DNA from: Kistimonas sp. bin40
GTDB lineage: Bacteria; Pseudomonadota; Gammaproteobacteria; Pseudomonadales; Endozoicomonadaceae
Direction of reading: 5' to 3'
Assembly: GCA_002238585.1 (NCBI GenBank)
Contig: MPMQ01000001.1
Location: 1-64,000 of the forward strand
DNA length: 64,000 nt
Shown: piece after piece, positions 17,383-26,383 of the stretch
Layout of the letters: each line of letters opens with the position of its first letter
Position numbering within the stretch: position 1 is the first letter of the stretch
Notes under the pieces: generated by a model
What the model was told of the DNA's origin: nothing
The model's database searches: none
What the model saw: the letters and a program-made list of their open reading frames with translations, nothing else
Translations under genes and position numbers: made by a program

Positions 17383-17919
17383 ATGAGTTCATTGCGTGAC
17401 CAGCTGCTCAAGGCCGGTGTTGCCAGCAAGCAGCAACATCAGAAGGCTCGTGCCCAGAAAAAGCAGCAGCGTGAGAAGGGCAAGCAGCCAGCGGATGATC
17501 AGCGTCAGCGTTTGCAGCAGGAACGCCTGCTGCAGGCCGGGCGTGATCGGGAGTTGAATCTCCGCCGTCAGCAGCAGCTGGCTGAGAAGGAGCAACAGGC
17601 GCAGCTGCGCCAGACGCTCCAGCATCACGCGGTACAGCGGGACAAGGGGGAGCGAGCCTATAACTTCATTGACCAAAACCGTGTCAAGAAGTGGTACCTT
17701 TCCGATAAACAGGCCGAGCAGTTGGCTTGTGGTCAGCTGGCACTGGCCCGACGGGACGAAGGCGACTACATACTGATTCCGGGTGTTATTGCTGCGCGAC
17801 TGGACGAGAAGGGTTTTGATTGTCTTCTGGTATATAATCCTCAGGGCCGGTCCAACAGCGGGGATGAGATCGACCCTTTCTACCAGGATTACCAGGTCCC
17901 GGACGACCTTGTCTGGTAA
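17383..17919 (+). CDS. DUF2058 family protein, YaiL-like
   Basis: 178 residues from the ATG at 17383, preceded by GGAGGAG. The N-terminus MSSLRDQLLKAGVASKQQ and the following Lys/Gln/Arg-rich helical stretch (about residues 20-90) are typical of the family, as is the C-terminal globular part (YNFIDQNRVKKWYLSD, GDYILIPGVIAARL, DPFYQDYQVPDDLVW). The E. coli homolog YaiL was described as a nucleoprotein/polynucleotide-associated protein; the real role is not known. The basic coiled stretch fits nucleic-acid binding. It lies 39 bases before the C45-type gene on the same strand. Confidence 0.8.
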   Translation: MSSLRDQLLKAGVASKQQHQKARAQKKQQREKGKQPADDQRQRLQQERLLQAGRDRELNLRRQQQLAEKEQQAQLRQTLQHHAVQRDKGERAYNFIDQNRVKKWYLSDKQAEQLACGQLALARRDEGDYILIPGVIAARLDEKGFDCLLVYNPQGRSNSGDEIDPFYQDYQVPDDLVW

Positions 17920-17958
17920 TTCTGGTGCTTGTTTTCGGTCTCCCGTGAGACTGCCTTT

Positions 17959-19014
17959 ATGACTGACACTTTCCCCGTTCTGCGATTATCTGGCACAGCC
18001 GAGGAGCGGGGAGCTGCACACGGTGCCAGCCTCAGTGAGAGCATAGCGGCCAGCGTTTGCCTGTATGACGCCATACTTCGTGTGCCGGGGCGTGAGATAC
18101 GAAGCCTGGGACGCGCTGTTCGTGAACAGATCTACCGCTTTTACCCGCCCTATTGCACGGAAATAGACGCGCTGGCCGATGCAGCCGGGCAAAGACCTGA
18201 ATGGATTTATGTGCTCAATGCCCGTTCTGAGGTGGTCAACGGTTGTGTGCAAAGTGAAATTCCGCTGATGGAGTGCAGTACTGTCAGTTTTCGTGATCAG
18301 GGGCTGCTTGGTCAGAATTGGGATACTGGCAAGGCGTTGTTGGATCTGGTCGTGCTGATGCATATTACGCTCGCTAACGGGCGCAGATTGTTGATGATAA
18401 CGGAGCCCGGCGTGGTCGGGAAAACGGGGCTCAATAACTGTGGCCTGGGCATTTGCCTGAATCTTCTGCATTTGAAACACCGTCTCCAGGGTGTGCCGCT
18501 GGCGGTGTTGGCCAGGGCGGTGCTGGAGTCTGAAAGTATTGACCAGGCCCGGGAGTTGGTGGTGACCACGCCGGGTACCAGAGCCGCCTGTATTACCGTG
18601 TCCCAGGGCGTGAACCAGGGGTTTTGTATCGAATTTTCAGGCGACAAGCACTGGTTTCTGTCCTCGCCTGGCCGTATCAGCATTCATACGAATCATTACC
18701 TGGGGCGTCGGCTGACGCCGGACAGCGGCCTTTTTCAGGGATCCTATGGTCGACTGCGTACTTTGGCGGCCCTGACCAGTATTCTTCCCCGGCGTGATAT
18801 CTCCAGTCTGCAACGCTTGTTGTCCAGCCGTGCGCACAGCGGCTGGCCGGTACATATTCCCTGGTCCGTGTCTCCTTTGCCTGGTGTGGGAGAGGCAGGT
18901 ACGCTGGCGACTATGGTTATGGACCTGTCCTCATGTGTCATGCATATTCGCAAGGGGAATGACCCCCAGGCCAGATTTTTCAGTTATTCGGTCGAGCTGG
19001 GGGAGTGCCTGTGA
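17959..19014 (+). CDS. C45-family Ntn amidohydrolase / acyltransferase
   Basis: 351 residues from the ATG at 17959 (MTDTFPVLRLSG). The family includes acyl-CoA:6-aminopenicillanate acyltransferase and related autocatalytically processed Ntn hydrolases. Evidence: LSGTAEERGAAHGASL near the N-terminus, YVLNARSEVV, a candidate nucleophile cysteine in PLMECSTVSF, followed by GQNWDT, then EPGVVGKTGLNNCGLGIC. Such enzymes cleave themselves before the nucleophile to free its amino group. The substrate is unknown; amide or peptide side-chain hydrolysis is the likely chemistry. A penicillin-related role is unlikely in this context. Confidence 0.8.
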   Translation: MTDTFPVLRLSGTAEERGAAHGASLSESIAASVCLYDAILRVPGREIRSLGRAVREQIYRFYPPYCTEIDALADAAGQRPEWIYVLNARSEVVNGCVQSEIPLMECSTVSFRDQGLLGQNWDTGKALLDLVVLMHITLANGRRLLMITEPGVVGKTGLNNCGLGICLNLLHLKHRLQGVPLAVLARAVLESESIDQARELVVTTPGTRAACITVSQGVNQGFCIEFSGDKHWFLSSPGRISIHTNHYLGRRLTPDSGLFQGSYGRLRTLAALTSILPRRDISSLQRLLSSRAHSGWPVHIPWSVSPLPGVGEAGTLATMVMDLSSCVMHIRKGNDPQARFFSYSVELGECL

Positions 19015-19115
19015 GAGCCAGCCCTGGACAGACTTCCGGGTATGGCGTTTTGTAGCCGGGGGGTGTCGTTGGTAAGATACCCGATCGCAGCTTCGTATTT
19101 TTGAGGAATGTCCCA

Positions 19116-19709
19116 GTGTCAACTGTCTTCGTGGCAACCGCTCGCTTGCCCACTGTTCATGGGATTTTTACCCTGCATGGGTTTGAGGATCAGGCAACCG
19201 GTCTGGAGCATGTTGCACTGACGATGGGGAATCTGATGTCGGCCGGCGCGGTGCTGGCTCGTGTGCACTCCGAGTGCCTCACCGGGGATGCGCTGTTCAG
19301 CCAGCGATGTGACTGTGGGGCACAGCTGGAGGAGGCCATGCAGGCTATCGCGCGTGAAGGGCGGGGCGTCATTTTGTATCTGCGCCAGGAAGGGCGGGGC
19401 ATTGGCCTTATGAACAAGCTGAAAGCTTATGAACTCCAGGATCAGGGAGCCGATACCGTGGAGGCCAATGAGCGGCTCGGGTTCGCACCGGACCTGCGTC
19501 AGTATGATATGTGTGCGCCCATGTTGCGTCACCTCGGCGTGACCCGGTTACGCCTTATGACAAACAATCCGCGCAAGTTGGCCGCTTTGCAGGAACTCGA
19601 TATCGATGTTGTTGAGCGCCTTCCCCTGCAAGCCGGGAAAACGCCGCACAATGCACACTACATAGCCACCAAGGTGTGCAAGCTGGGGCATATATACAGT
19701 AACGCCTGA
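19116..19709 (+). CDS. ribA: GTP cyclohydrolase II
   Basis: 197 residues from the GTG at 19116, seven bases after GAGGAA; this length matches E. coli RibA. The enzyme opens the imidazole ring of GTP as the first step of riboflavin synthesis. Evidence: the zinc ligands in [14 protein letters not shown], the [12 protein letters not shown] loop, [20 protein letters not shown] and TNNPRKL. It is a stand-alone RibA rather than a RibBA fusion. No FMN riboswitch was recognised upstream. Confidence 0.95.
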   Translation: MSTVFVATARLPTVHGIFTLHGFEDQATGLEHVALTMGNLMSAGAVLARVHSECLTGDALFSQRCDCGAQLEEAMQAIAREGRGVILYLRQEGRGIGLMNKLKAYELQDQGADTVEANERLGFAPDLRQYDMCAPMLRHLGVTRLRLMTNNPRKLAALQELDIDVVERLPLQAGKTPHNAHYIATKVCKLGHIYSNA

Positions 19710-19717
19710 AAGCGTCT

Positions 19718-19756
19718 GCCCGGGAGGGCGTCCGGTTGATGCCTGCCCTCCCGGGC
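19718..19756. terminator. Hairpin between convergent ribA and ispA
   Basis: A perfect 12-bp inverted repeat GCCCGGGAGGGC (19718-19729) and GCCCTCCCGGGC (19745-19756) has a 15-base loop. It lies between converging genes and may act in both directions, but neither side has a clear T run. Confidence 0.55.
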
Positions 19757-19794
19757 CCGGCTCTCCGGGAGCTGTTCCCGAATGCCTGGCTTGT

Positions 19795-20700
19795 TCATGA
19801 ACACCTGTCGACTATGTAATGGGCCAGGTTTTCAAGAAATCCGACGGCCAGGGTGCCGGGAAGTTGTGGGCTCCCCTGCTGCAGGGCTGCCAGAGCCTTG
19901 TCGCGCAGTGTTCGGGCCTGGTGCCGGGCCTGGTCAAGCCCCAGCAGTGAAACATAGGTAGCCTTGCCGAGTTCGGCGTCCCTTCCGTGTGGTTTCCCCA
20001 GCGTTTTGGTCGTGGTGGTGGCGTCCAGAATGTCGTCCTGCACCTGGAAAGCCAAGCCTATGGCATGTGCGTAATGAGCCAGAAAGTCGACAGCGTCTGG
20101 CTCTACTTCGGCGCTCAGGGCGCCCAGCATGCAGGCGGCCTCAATCAGGGAGCCTGTCTTCCTGCTGTGCAATTTTTCAAGACTGACCCTGTCCGTTTTC
20201 TTCCCTGTGGCCTGTATGTCCAGGCTTTGCCCGGCAATCATTCCTTTGCAACCGGCAGCGCGTGCCAGAACCTGGCTTTGTTTGAGCCGGATGTCGGCAG
20301 GCACGAGCGCATTGTCCGGAATTACTTCAAAGGCCATGGTCAGCAGGGCATCACCCGTCAATATGGCTGTGGCTTCGCTGAAGGCGCGATGACAGCTGCG
20401 CTGGCCGCGCCGCATATCATCGTTGTCCATGGCCGGAAGGTCGTCGTGGACCAGCGAGTAGGTATGCACGAGTTCAATGGCGCAGGCGCAAGGCAGTGCC
20501 GCGTCTGCGGTTCCTGCCAAGGCTTCACAGACAGCCCGCACCAGCATGGGACGTACTCTTTTTCCTTTGGACAGGGCGGTGTAGATCAGAGCCTGGTGCA
20601 GGCTTTCAGGGAGCGAGGCGTCTGTCAGCTTGTCGAGTTCGGTTTTCAGTCCCCGGTTTACCCAGTCTTGGCACAGGGTGAGGTACTCTGGAAACTGCAT
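19795..20700 (-). CDS. ispA: Farnesyl diphosphate synthase (geranyltranstransferase)
   Basis: 301 residues. The enzyme condenses isopentenyl diphosphate with dimethylallyl and geranyl diphosphates to give farnesyl diphosphate for quinones and undecaprenyl phosphate. The first aspartate-rich motif is LVHDDLPAMDND and the second is QVQDDILD, followed by KTLGKPHGRD; GKRVRPML and CAIELVHTYS are further family motifs. The start codon overlaps the xseB stop by one base (TGATG), so they form an operon. Usually dxs follows ispA in gammaproteobacteria; here ispA ends the unit, facing ribA. Confidence 0.95.
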   Translation of the reverse strand: MQFPEYLTLCQDWVNRGLKTELDKLTDASLPESLHQALIYTALSKGKRVRPMLVRAVCEALAGTADAALPCACAIELVHTYSLVHDDLPAMDNDDMRRGQRSCHRAFSEATAILTGDALLTMAFEVIPDNALVPADIRLKQSQVLARAAGCKGMIAGQSLDIQATGKKTDRVSLEKLHSRKTGSLIEAACMLGALSAEVEPDAVDFLAHYAHAIGLAFQVQDDILDATTTTKTLGKPHGRDAELGKATYVSLLGLDQARHQARTLRDKALAALQQGSPQLPGTLAVGFLENLAHYIVDRCS

Positions 20701-20996
20701 CAGTTGGCGTTGTCATCAAAGGGCTGCAGCTCGGCTGCGCCGCCCTGCTCTCTGAGCAGTTGTACTTTCATTTCCGCAGCGTCGAGTGTCTGCTGGCAGT
20801 GCTGGCTCAGCTTTACACCTTGTTCGAAGGCCTCCAGGGCTTGTTCCAGAGGTAAATCTCCGGACTCCAGTTCCCGTACCTTTGATTCCAGCGCTGTCAG
20901 CGCTGATTCAAAGGCGCGATCCGTGTCTGGTGATGATGTGTCCATGGGATCTTGTTGTTCCTGTTGCGCTTCAGGCTTCTCTTCTTCCTGTTTCAT
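20700..20996 (-). CDS. xseB: Exodeoxyribonuclease VII small subunit
   Basis: 98 residues. It partners XseA, which is not in this window, in a nuclease that trims single-stranded DNA. The family core is RAFESALTALESKVRELESGDLPLEQALEAFEQGVKL, seen here as a two-helix segment at about 27-63. The ATG at 20996 is preceded by GGAGAAA; the first 17 residues (MKQEEEKPEAQQEQQDP) are an acidic extension compared with E. coli, and an internal ATG at 20945 is possible but lacks a good Shine-Dalgarno. It is translationally coupled to ispA. Confidence 0.93.
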   Translation of the reverse strand: MKQEEEKPEAQQEQQDPMDTSSPDTDRAFESALTALESKVRELESGDLPLEQALEAFEQGVKLSQHCQQTLDAAEMKVQLLREQGGAAELQPFDDNAN

Positions 20997-21086
20997 AGCG
21001 TTTTTCTCCGGCCTGGTTGTCAGGAAAGCGGCAGCCTCTGTGTTAAATACAAGGCGCGAGAAAGGTAATGGAGAAGGCGGGCCGGG

Positions 21087-21758
21087 TCAAACGCGTATCT
21101 GCTCAACACCTGATTGGCGCGCCAGCAGTAGCCGGTCGGCAGGGCGCTGGGCGAACAGGCCGCAGGTAACCAGGCCAACAATTTGATTGAGGGTTCGTTC
21201 CAGACCGGGGGGATCTATTATGGAAAGGTTGCGGACATCCAATATGATGTTGCCATTGTCAGTGATGACGCCGGTCCGCCAGACCGGCGTCCCCCCCAGC
21301 TTCACAAGCTGGCGGGCAACATGGCTGCGCGCCGAGGGAATGACCTCCACAGGAAGAGGAAATTGCCCCAGAACATCGACCATCTTTGATTCATCGGCGA
21401 TGCAGATGAACTCTGCGGCAACGGCTGCTGTAATTTTCTCCCGGGTCAGCGCCGCTCCACCGCCTTTGATCAACTGGAGACGTGTATTGCTTTCATCGGC
21501 ACCGTCAACATAGAAAGGAAGGCTGCCAACGGCGTTCAGGTCGTGCACCTGGATGCCTGACGCTTTCAGTCGGGTAGCACTGGCCTCGGAGCTGGCTACC
21601 GCCCCATCAAAGCGATTTTTGCTGCGGGCCAGTGCGTCAATGAAGAAATTCGCCGTAGATCCGGTGCCAACGCCTATGACCGTATGGCTGTCCATGCAGG
21701 GCAGAATCTGGTCCAGTGCTGCCTCGGCAGCAGCCCGTTTGAGTTTCTCCCGGGACAT
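21087..21758 (-). CDS. rpiA: Ribose-5-phosphate isomerase A
   Basis: 223 residues, start preceded by GGGAGGGCGGGGG. The enzyme interconverts ribose 5-phosphate and ribulose 5-phosphate in the pentose phosphate pathway. Motifs: [54 protein letters not shown] and DESKMVD, all with catalytic-site residues in place. It lies 90 bases upstream of xseB on the same strand and may share a transcript. Confidence 0.95.
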   Translation of the reverse strand: MSREKLKRAAAEAALDQILPCMDSHTVIGVGTGSTANFFIDALARSKNRFDGAVASSEASATRLKASGIQVHDLNAVGSLPFYVDGADESNTRLQLIKGGGAALTREKITAAVAAEFICIADESKMVDVLGQFPLPVEVIPSARSHVARQLVKLGGTPVWRTGVITDNGNIILDVRNLSIIDPPGLERTLNQIVGLVTCGLFAQRPADRLLLARQSGVEQIRV

Positions 21759-22203
21759 CCCCCGCCCTCCCCATCATTCTGTCTTCAGTATTGAGTATGA
21801 CCATGCGCAGCAGGGCCATGGGCGAGGGGAGTGTACCTCAGATCGGGCACAGGGTCTTTCTCCGCGAATGCTCTCTAAGAGGCTTGATGTTTTGTGGTAT
21901 TCTCACGGCCTGCTGGATGGGGGGCGGCCTCTTGTCAGCAGACGTGATTCTCTGTTGAGTCAGGACAGTGCTGCATGCAGCACTCCTGCCGTGACTCAAA
22001 AAACACTTTCGGACACCCCTTTGGGTCTTGCTTACCAACTGAGGAAGGCCGTCTTATGGATCAGTGTCGACCGTGGAACTTTCTGGAAATGCCCTGGTCA
22101 ACACTTCTTTGACGAGAGCTTCTGGATTCGGCCATCACAAGATGGCGCCTTGCTTTTACCAAAACTTGAAATTTCACCTGAGAACAGGGAGCGGCCGAAT
22201 ATC
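21759..22203. other. Intergenic region between rpiA and the AGCS transporter
   Basis: No gene was recognised; the transporter frame is open through here, but nothing in that extension resembles the family. The region holds the nested palindrome at 21955-21999, a possible structured leader of the transporter mRNA. A glycine-riboswitch consensus was looked for and not found. Confidence 0.5.
21955..21999. promoter_or_regulatory. Nested inverted repeat upstream of AGCS transporter
   Basis: TTGAGTCA (21955-21962) and TGACTCAA (21992-21999) are perfect outer arms. Between them lies the perfect 16-bp palindrome GTGCTGCATGCAGCAC (21968-21983). No T run follows on either strand, so an operator or a structured 5' leader is more likely than a terminator. 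Confidence 0.55.
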
Positions 22204-23646
22204 GTGTTAGCACTAGTGAGTACTGTTGAATGGATTAATGTAGAGGTGCTGGACCCTCTTATTGTTTGTCTCCTGCTGGGAGCTGGCATCTGGTTTACCT
22301 TGCGTAGCCGTTGTCTGCAGCTGCGCCTGCTCCCCCTGGCGTTCCGCTTGTTGCATCGCTCCTTCTCAGCGCGTTCGGATGCCGGCTCGGGCGTCTCCAC
22401 ATTTCAGGCACTGTGTACCAGTCTGGCTTCGCATGTGGGGACCAGTAATCTTGCTGGAGTGGCGCTCGCTATTAGCCTTGGTGGACCTGGTGCTGTTTTC
22501 TGGATGTGGGTTATGGCTGTTTTTGGTATGGCTACGGCCTTTGTTGAAAACACCCTGGCCCAAGTCTACAAGACGCGCGCGCCGGATGGCTCATTCAGGG
22601 GAGGGCCTGCCTACTATATGGAAAAAGCCCTCGGCCAGCGTTGGCTGGGCGTTATTTTTTCCTTTTTGTTGATGGCCGCGTTTGGCTTTTCTTTCAATGC
22701 GGTACAGGCCAATTCAGTATCGGCCGCTTTGGCCGATGCATTCGGCCTGCCGCATCTGCTGAGTGCCTTGGGATTGGTGGTGCTTTCGGCTCTTGTCATC
22801 TTTCGTGGTTTACATGGGATTACCCGTTTTGCGGCCAAGGTTGTCCCCGTTATGACGCTATTTTATGTTGCCATATCGCTTTTTATTGTGCTTTCTTCTA
22901 TCGATCAGCTGCCGGCAATTCTGTCACTTGTTGTCCGTAGCGCTTTTGGTCTGGATCACGCTGTTGCCGGTGGCGCGGGGTACATGGTATCCCAGGCAAT
23001 AGCACAGGGCATAAGACGTGGGCTTTTTTCCAACGAAGCGGGCATGGGAAGTGCTCCCAACCTGCATGCTACAGCGACTCCCAGCCCGGCACACCCCGCC
23101 ACCCAGGGGCTGGTATCCATGTTCAGCGTATTCTTTGACACTTTGGTGATATGTTCTGCAACGGCGGCCATTGTCCTGGTATCTGGCGTGGACTATGGCG
23201 GCGAACAGACGGGTATTGTTCTGACACAGGCTGCCATGAAGGCGACTCTGGGTGACTTTGGACCCGCCTTTATAGCGATTACCAGTCTGCTGTTCGGCCT
23301 GACATCTGTTGTAGCCAACGCTTTTTATGGTGAGAGCAGTCTGCGCTTTATCAGTGGCAAGGATCGCTGGATACCTTTCTACCGCGTTTTGGTGCTGGTG
23401 ATGGTGAGCTGGGGGGCACTGACTGATTTGCCGGCGGTCTGGACGATGGCTGATTTCTTCATGTTGTTGATGGCACTGATGAATTTGGTGGTCATACTGA
23501 TTTTGTCCCGCCAGGCCTTTGTTGTGCTGGATGATTTTGAAAGGGAACATAAGCAGGGTTTGAACCCTGTTTTCCTGTCCAGGAAGCTTCCCAACATGGG
23601 TTGGCGGATAGACCAGGATATTTGGGGGGACAGCAAAGGCCAATAG
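22204..23646 (+). CDS. Sodium:alanine/glycine symporter family (AGCS) transporter
   Basis: 480 residues from the GTG at 22204; GTG at 22216 is also possible. It is an inner-membrane protein with about ten hydrophobic helices that takes up alanine or glycine with Na+ (family-level prediction). Evidence: STFQALCTSLASHVGTSNLAGVA, GGPGAVFWMW, FVENTLAQVYK, GGPAYYMEKALG, RRGLFSNEAGMGSAPNLHA and DTLVICSATA, all standard AGCS motifs. The start agrees with the family's short N-terminus (VEWINVEVLDPLIV). Confidence 0.9.
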   Translation: MLALVSTVEWINVEVLDPLIVCLLLGAGIWFTLRSRCLQLRLLPLAFRLLHRSFSARSDAGSGVSTFQALCTSLASHVGTSNLAGVALAISLGGPGAVFWMWVMAVFGMATAFVENTLAQVYKTRAPDGSFRGGPAYYMEKALGQRWLGVIFSFLLMAAFGFSFNAVQANSVSAALADAFGLPHLLSALGLVVLSALVIFRGLHGITRFAAKVVPVMTLFYVAISLFIVLSSIDQLPAILSLVVRSAFGLDHAVAGGAGYMVSQAIAQGIRRGLFSNEAGMGSAPNLHATATPSPAHPATQGLVSMFSVFFDTLVICSATAAIVLVSGVDYGGEQTGIVLTQAAMKATLGDFGPAFIAITSLLFGLTSVVANAFYGESSLRFISGKDRWIPFYRVLVLVMVSWGALTDLPAVWTMADFFMLLMALMNLVVILILSRQAFVVLDDFEREHKQGLNPVFLSRKLPNMGWRIDQDIWGDSKGQ

Positions 23647-25019
23647 GCATAGCAAGGGGGACCCGCCGTGCTATCGGTGCGGCTTGGCCGGGGGAGTTTA
23701 CTTGAGGTTACAGGAGAAGATGCCTCCCCCGGTGGTTTGATGACCATGGGTGTCACAGGCTGCCAGCAGGGCCTCCTTCCCGTGCAGTCCATGGCTGTTT
23801 GCTGGCTGGTGGGTTGACGGCAAGCAGAATCGCTGCAAAAAGTGATGATAGTGCCAGGAGCGGGGGCTGCTGCAAACGTGTTTTGTCGAAGAGCACTTCA
23901 CCATTTTTCTCGTGCAATATCACCACAGGACTCCGGCGGAGCGGCAGAAAAGGTCGGGGCTACCCGTATGGGGTGTTTTGCTTTCATCAGTGACGCCTCA
24001 GAGGTGAGGAATGGGCCCGGGACTCACATCTCCTGTGTTGGGGCCGATAAGCTGTAGTGACGATTGTGTCCTGTTTATCAAGTGGCTCATGAATTTTTTT
24101 TCAGATTTCTCTCGCATTATGGGTGCCGATTTATCTGGCGCCGACCAGAGTCTTTGCTCCGGTAGCATTTTGTCTCCGTCAGCTGCTGACAGGCCAGGCA
24201 GGGCCTTGCGTCGAGTGCCGCCAGGCTCAAGTGATCTGGATGAGAGCACTCAACCGCGCTTGTTTTTTGCGGGCCTCGGCTTGTGCCGCAGCTCTTTTGA
24301 TGGTGCTGAGTTGCACGACGCGGGTGATTGGCCAGTTTCTCCCTTGTCTGGAACGCCATTGGTGTGCAGCCTGCAGCCTGTAGTGAGAGGGGCAAGAAGG
24401 GCCGGGCAAAATTGCGGATGTTGATGCAGTGTGTCCGGGAGGAAGTGATACGTGCAGGCGACTCTTTGTATGAGACAAGGAGCTCCGGGAAGCAAGCATG
24501 ACTCTTCCGCTGACTTTCTTGCGCAGCCTGGCCCAGCAGGCGGTCTATCCTCCTCAAGCCGGGCGTAGATATGTGTTGCAGCGACCTGAGGGAAGAGGGT
24601 TTCGAACAGGAAATACGGCTATCAGGGTTTGATCCTCCCAGCAGTGATAGCCGCATGCTCCGGCTATACAGCTGTTGCTGTTCCATTTCTGGGGAGCAAG
24701 TCTTGAGGTGCTTTTCTTATACGCCCGTGGCCGTGTGGTGATTTCCCGGTGTAGGGCGGGGTGGCAGTTACGCAGCCTGCGGAGCCTTGTGGATGAGACT
24801 GTGGAGGTGGATGATGTGTCTTCTGAAGCGCACAGGGGTTTGGGGAGGGTAACAGACCATCAGAAATAGCGGGATTTGGCGTGCTCGCAGTGAGCAGGGC
24901 GACGCCTGGACAGCTTCCACGTGCTGCATGCTACCTAAGCGGTGTCTTTTATCGGCAAAGGCTTGTTGGAATGCGGATCACACTTTTTTTTCTCGTAGTC
25001 AGAGTGCAGGAACCATTGA
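23647..25019. other. Long gene-free stretch (about 1.4 kb)
   Basis: No protein family, RNA gene or repeat was recognised. Open frames on both strands overlap each other and lack supporting features. A GCCGATAA match to the sigma-28 -10 element occurs near 24043 but has no matching -35 element. Confidence 0.5.
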
Positions 25020-25310
25020 ATGTCTTCATCTCGTGATACCCCTTCAGGTGGTGGGCTAACCCTGAAGACTGGGGGTCGGGCCGGCCTCAAGTCCAGGCGT
25101 CAACTGCGCCGGAAAAAGCGGCGTGAATTTGTGCAACTGCATGTCTGCTCTGATCTTTTGCAGCGTGTGCAAGCGGTGACAGCCTCCACGCCGGATGTAG
25201 ACTATGAAAAAGTTGAACAGATTCGTTTGGCAATGGAGCGTGGCGAGTTGCGTCTTGACTCTGAACGCCTGGCTCGAAAACTCATTGATTTTGAGTCAGA
25301 TCTGTCGTGA
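25020..25310 (+). CDS. flgM: FlgM-like anti-sigma-28 factor
   Basis: 96 residues. The C-terminal DVDYEKVEQIRLAMERGEL followed by RLDSERLARKLI matches the sigma-28-binding region of FlgM ([30 protein letters not shown] in outline). The N-terminal half is basic and Ser/Gly-rich, as expected for a disordered region, though it does not match any FlgM N-terminus I know. FlgM holds back FliA until the flagellar hook is complete. No flagellar gene lies in the window; flgM normally sits with flgA and flgN. It could be a diverged or orphan copy, and a sigma-28 partner elsewhere is needed for function. Confidence 0.65.
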   Translation: MSSSRDTPSGGGLTLKTGGRAGLKSRRQLRRKKRREFVQLHVCSDLLQRVQAVTASTPDVDYEKVEQIRLAMERGELRLDSERLARKLIDFESDLS

Positions 25311-25689
25311 AGGTGGTTTGTTGATGCCCTGTGACCGCAGGGCGAACGGGCGCGTTTTGTATGAGCTGAGACAAACCTGCTTGCGGCGCGTCTTCGGGGC
25401 CTACAGAGCCTGGGGCCTGTTTGCATAGCATCGCCCAGCGCGCTGAGCGGCCAGCTTTTTCGGTTCGTGAAGCCATGCCTCCAGAGCTTTCCGGGAAGAC
25501 TGTGGCGGACTATCTGGTGTACAGCCTGGTGTACAGCCTGGTGTACAGCCTGGTGTACAGCGGCTGAATTATTACCCCACCTTGGTTTGTGAGGATACGT
25601 CCTCTGGCATAGGAGGCGGGCAGCCAAGTGCATCAATGGAAGACATTCACAGGCATTGAGCAACATAATTTTGCCGTCCTCCCCCTCCT
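25311..25689. other. Gene-free stretch with a 12-bp tandem repeat
   Basis: Nothing coding was recognised apart from short open frames. It contains the repeat at 25514-25561 and ends at the left boundary of the IS200/IS605 remnant. Confidence 0.5.
25514..25561. repeat. 12-bp tandem repeat, 4 units
   Basis: Four exact copies of CTGGTGTACAGC. The unit shares the core GTGTACAG/TGTACAG with the 12-bp array at 26298-26381. Confidence 0.95.
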
Positions 25690-25728
25690 GAAGGATGGGG
25701 AGTCCTGCGGCGCTCACAGGTGACAGCT

Positions 25729-26036
25729 TCAGGCTGCCGCCGATGAGTCGTTTCGGCGGGTTCCTGCTGCTGGCGGCATTGCCTCGCCGCTCATTTGACA
25801 GGCAAGCCGGGCGTGTCCCGCCCTTAAAGCATTGATCGCGCCAACAACATCGGCGTTTCCTTCAAAGCCGCATTCCGCACACATGAACCGCGCTTGTGTC
25901 TTGCGGTTGTCTGCGGATACATGTTTGCACTCCGGACAGGTGCGGCTGGTGTTGCGCTCCTGCTGCCCATCCGGGCGCAGTTCAAACTTGTAGGCTTGCA
26001 GTCGTAGCATGGCTTGAGCATAGTCTTGGCCCTGAG
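25729..26036 (-). pseudogene. TnpB (IS605 OrfB) C-terminal fragment
   Basis: About 100 residues remain of a roughly 400-residue protein. The zinc ribbon is intact (TCPECKHVSADNRKTQARF then MCAECGFEGNADVVGAINAL), preceded by QAMLRLQAYKFELRP and followed by GHARLACQMSGEAMPPAAGT, the standard OrfB end. The RuvC-like catalytic residues of the N-terminal and central parts are missing, apart from the ADVVGA segment that carries the last aspartate. TnpB is an RNA-guided nuclease whose guide (omega RNA) is encoded over the tnpB 3' end and the element's right end; a remnant of it could survive here, which was not tested. Confidence 0.85.
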
Positions 26037-26297
26037 TCATGCCAGTGATATCAGACGCGGAAGACACTGCGTCTTCAATATGCGTGCCCATGTTGTCTTT
26101 GTGACGAAATGCCGCCGTAGTCTATTCGACAGTGACGCGATCAAGCACTTGCGCACTCTCTTGCCAGGGTCTGTACCGACTTCGGGGCGCAGCTGATTGA
26201 GATGGACGGCGAGGACGATCAGGTTCACCTGTTGGTGGAGTTCCCTCCACAGGTTGCCCTATCGAATCTGGTAACAGCCTCAAGGGTGTCTCCAGCC

Positions 26298-26381
26298 GTC
26301 TGTTGTACAGTCTGTTGTACAGTCTGTTGTACAGTCTGTTGTACAGTCTGTTGTACAGTCTGTTGTACAGTCTGTTGTACA
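26298..26381. repeat. 12-bp tandem repeat, 7 units, inside tnpA
   Basis: Seven exact copies of GTCTGTTGTACA. One copy is the native codons for (R)LLY of the transposase (CGT CTG TTG TAC), so the array is an in-place expansion by whole codons. Confidence 0.95.
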
Positions 26382-26383
26382 AA

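Noticed and set aside
21759..22203. Glycine riboswitch before the AGCS transporter
   Set aside because: The conserved aptamer core motifs are absent.
21553..22203. Long N-terminal extension of the AGCS transporter frame
   Set aside because: It overlaps rpiA on the opposite strand and has no family similarity; the family starts near 22204.
24043..24050. GCCGATAA, a sigma-28 -10 match, upstream of the flgM-like gene
   Set aside because: No TAAA at the proper upstream distance, and it is about 1 kb from the gene.
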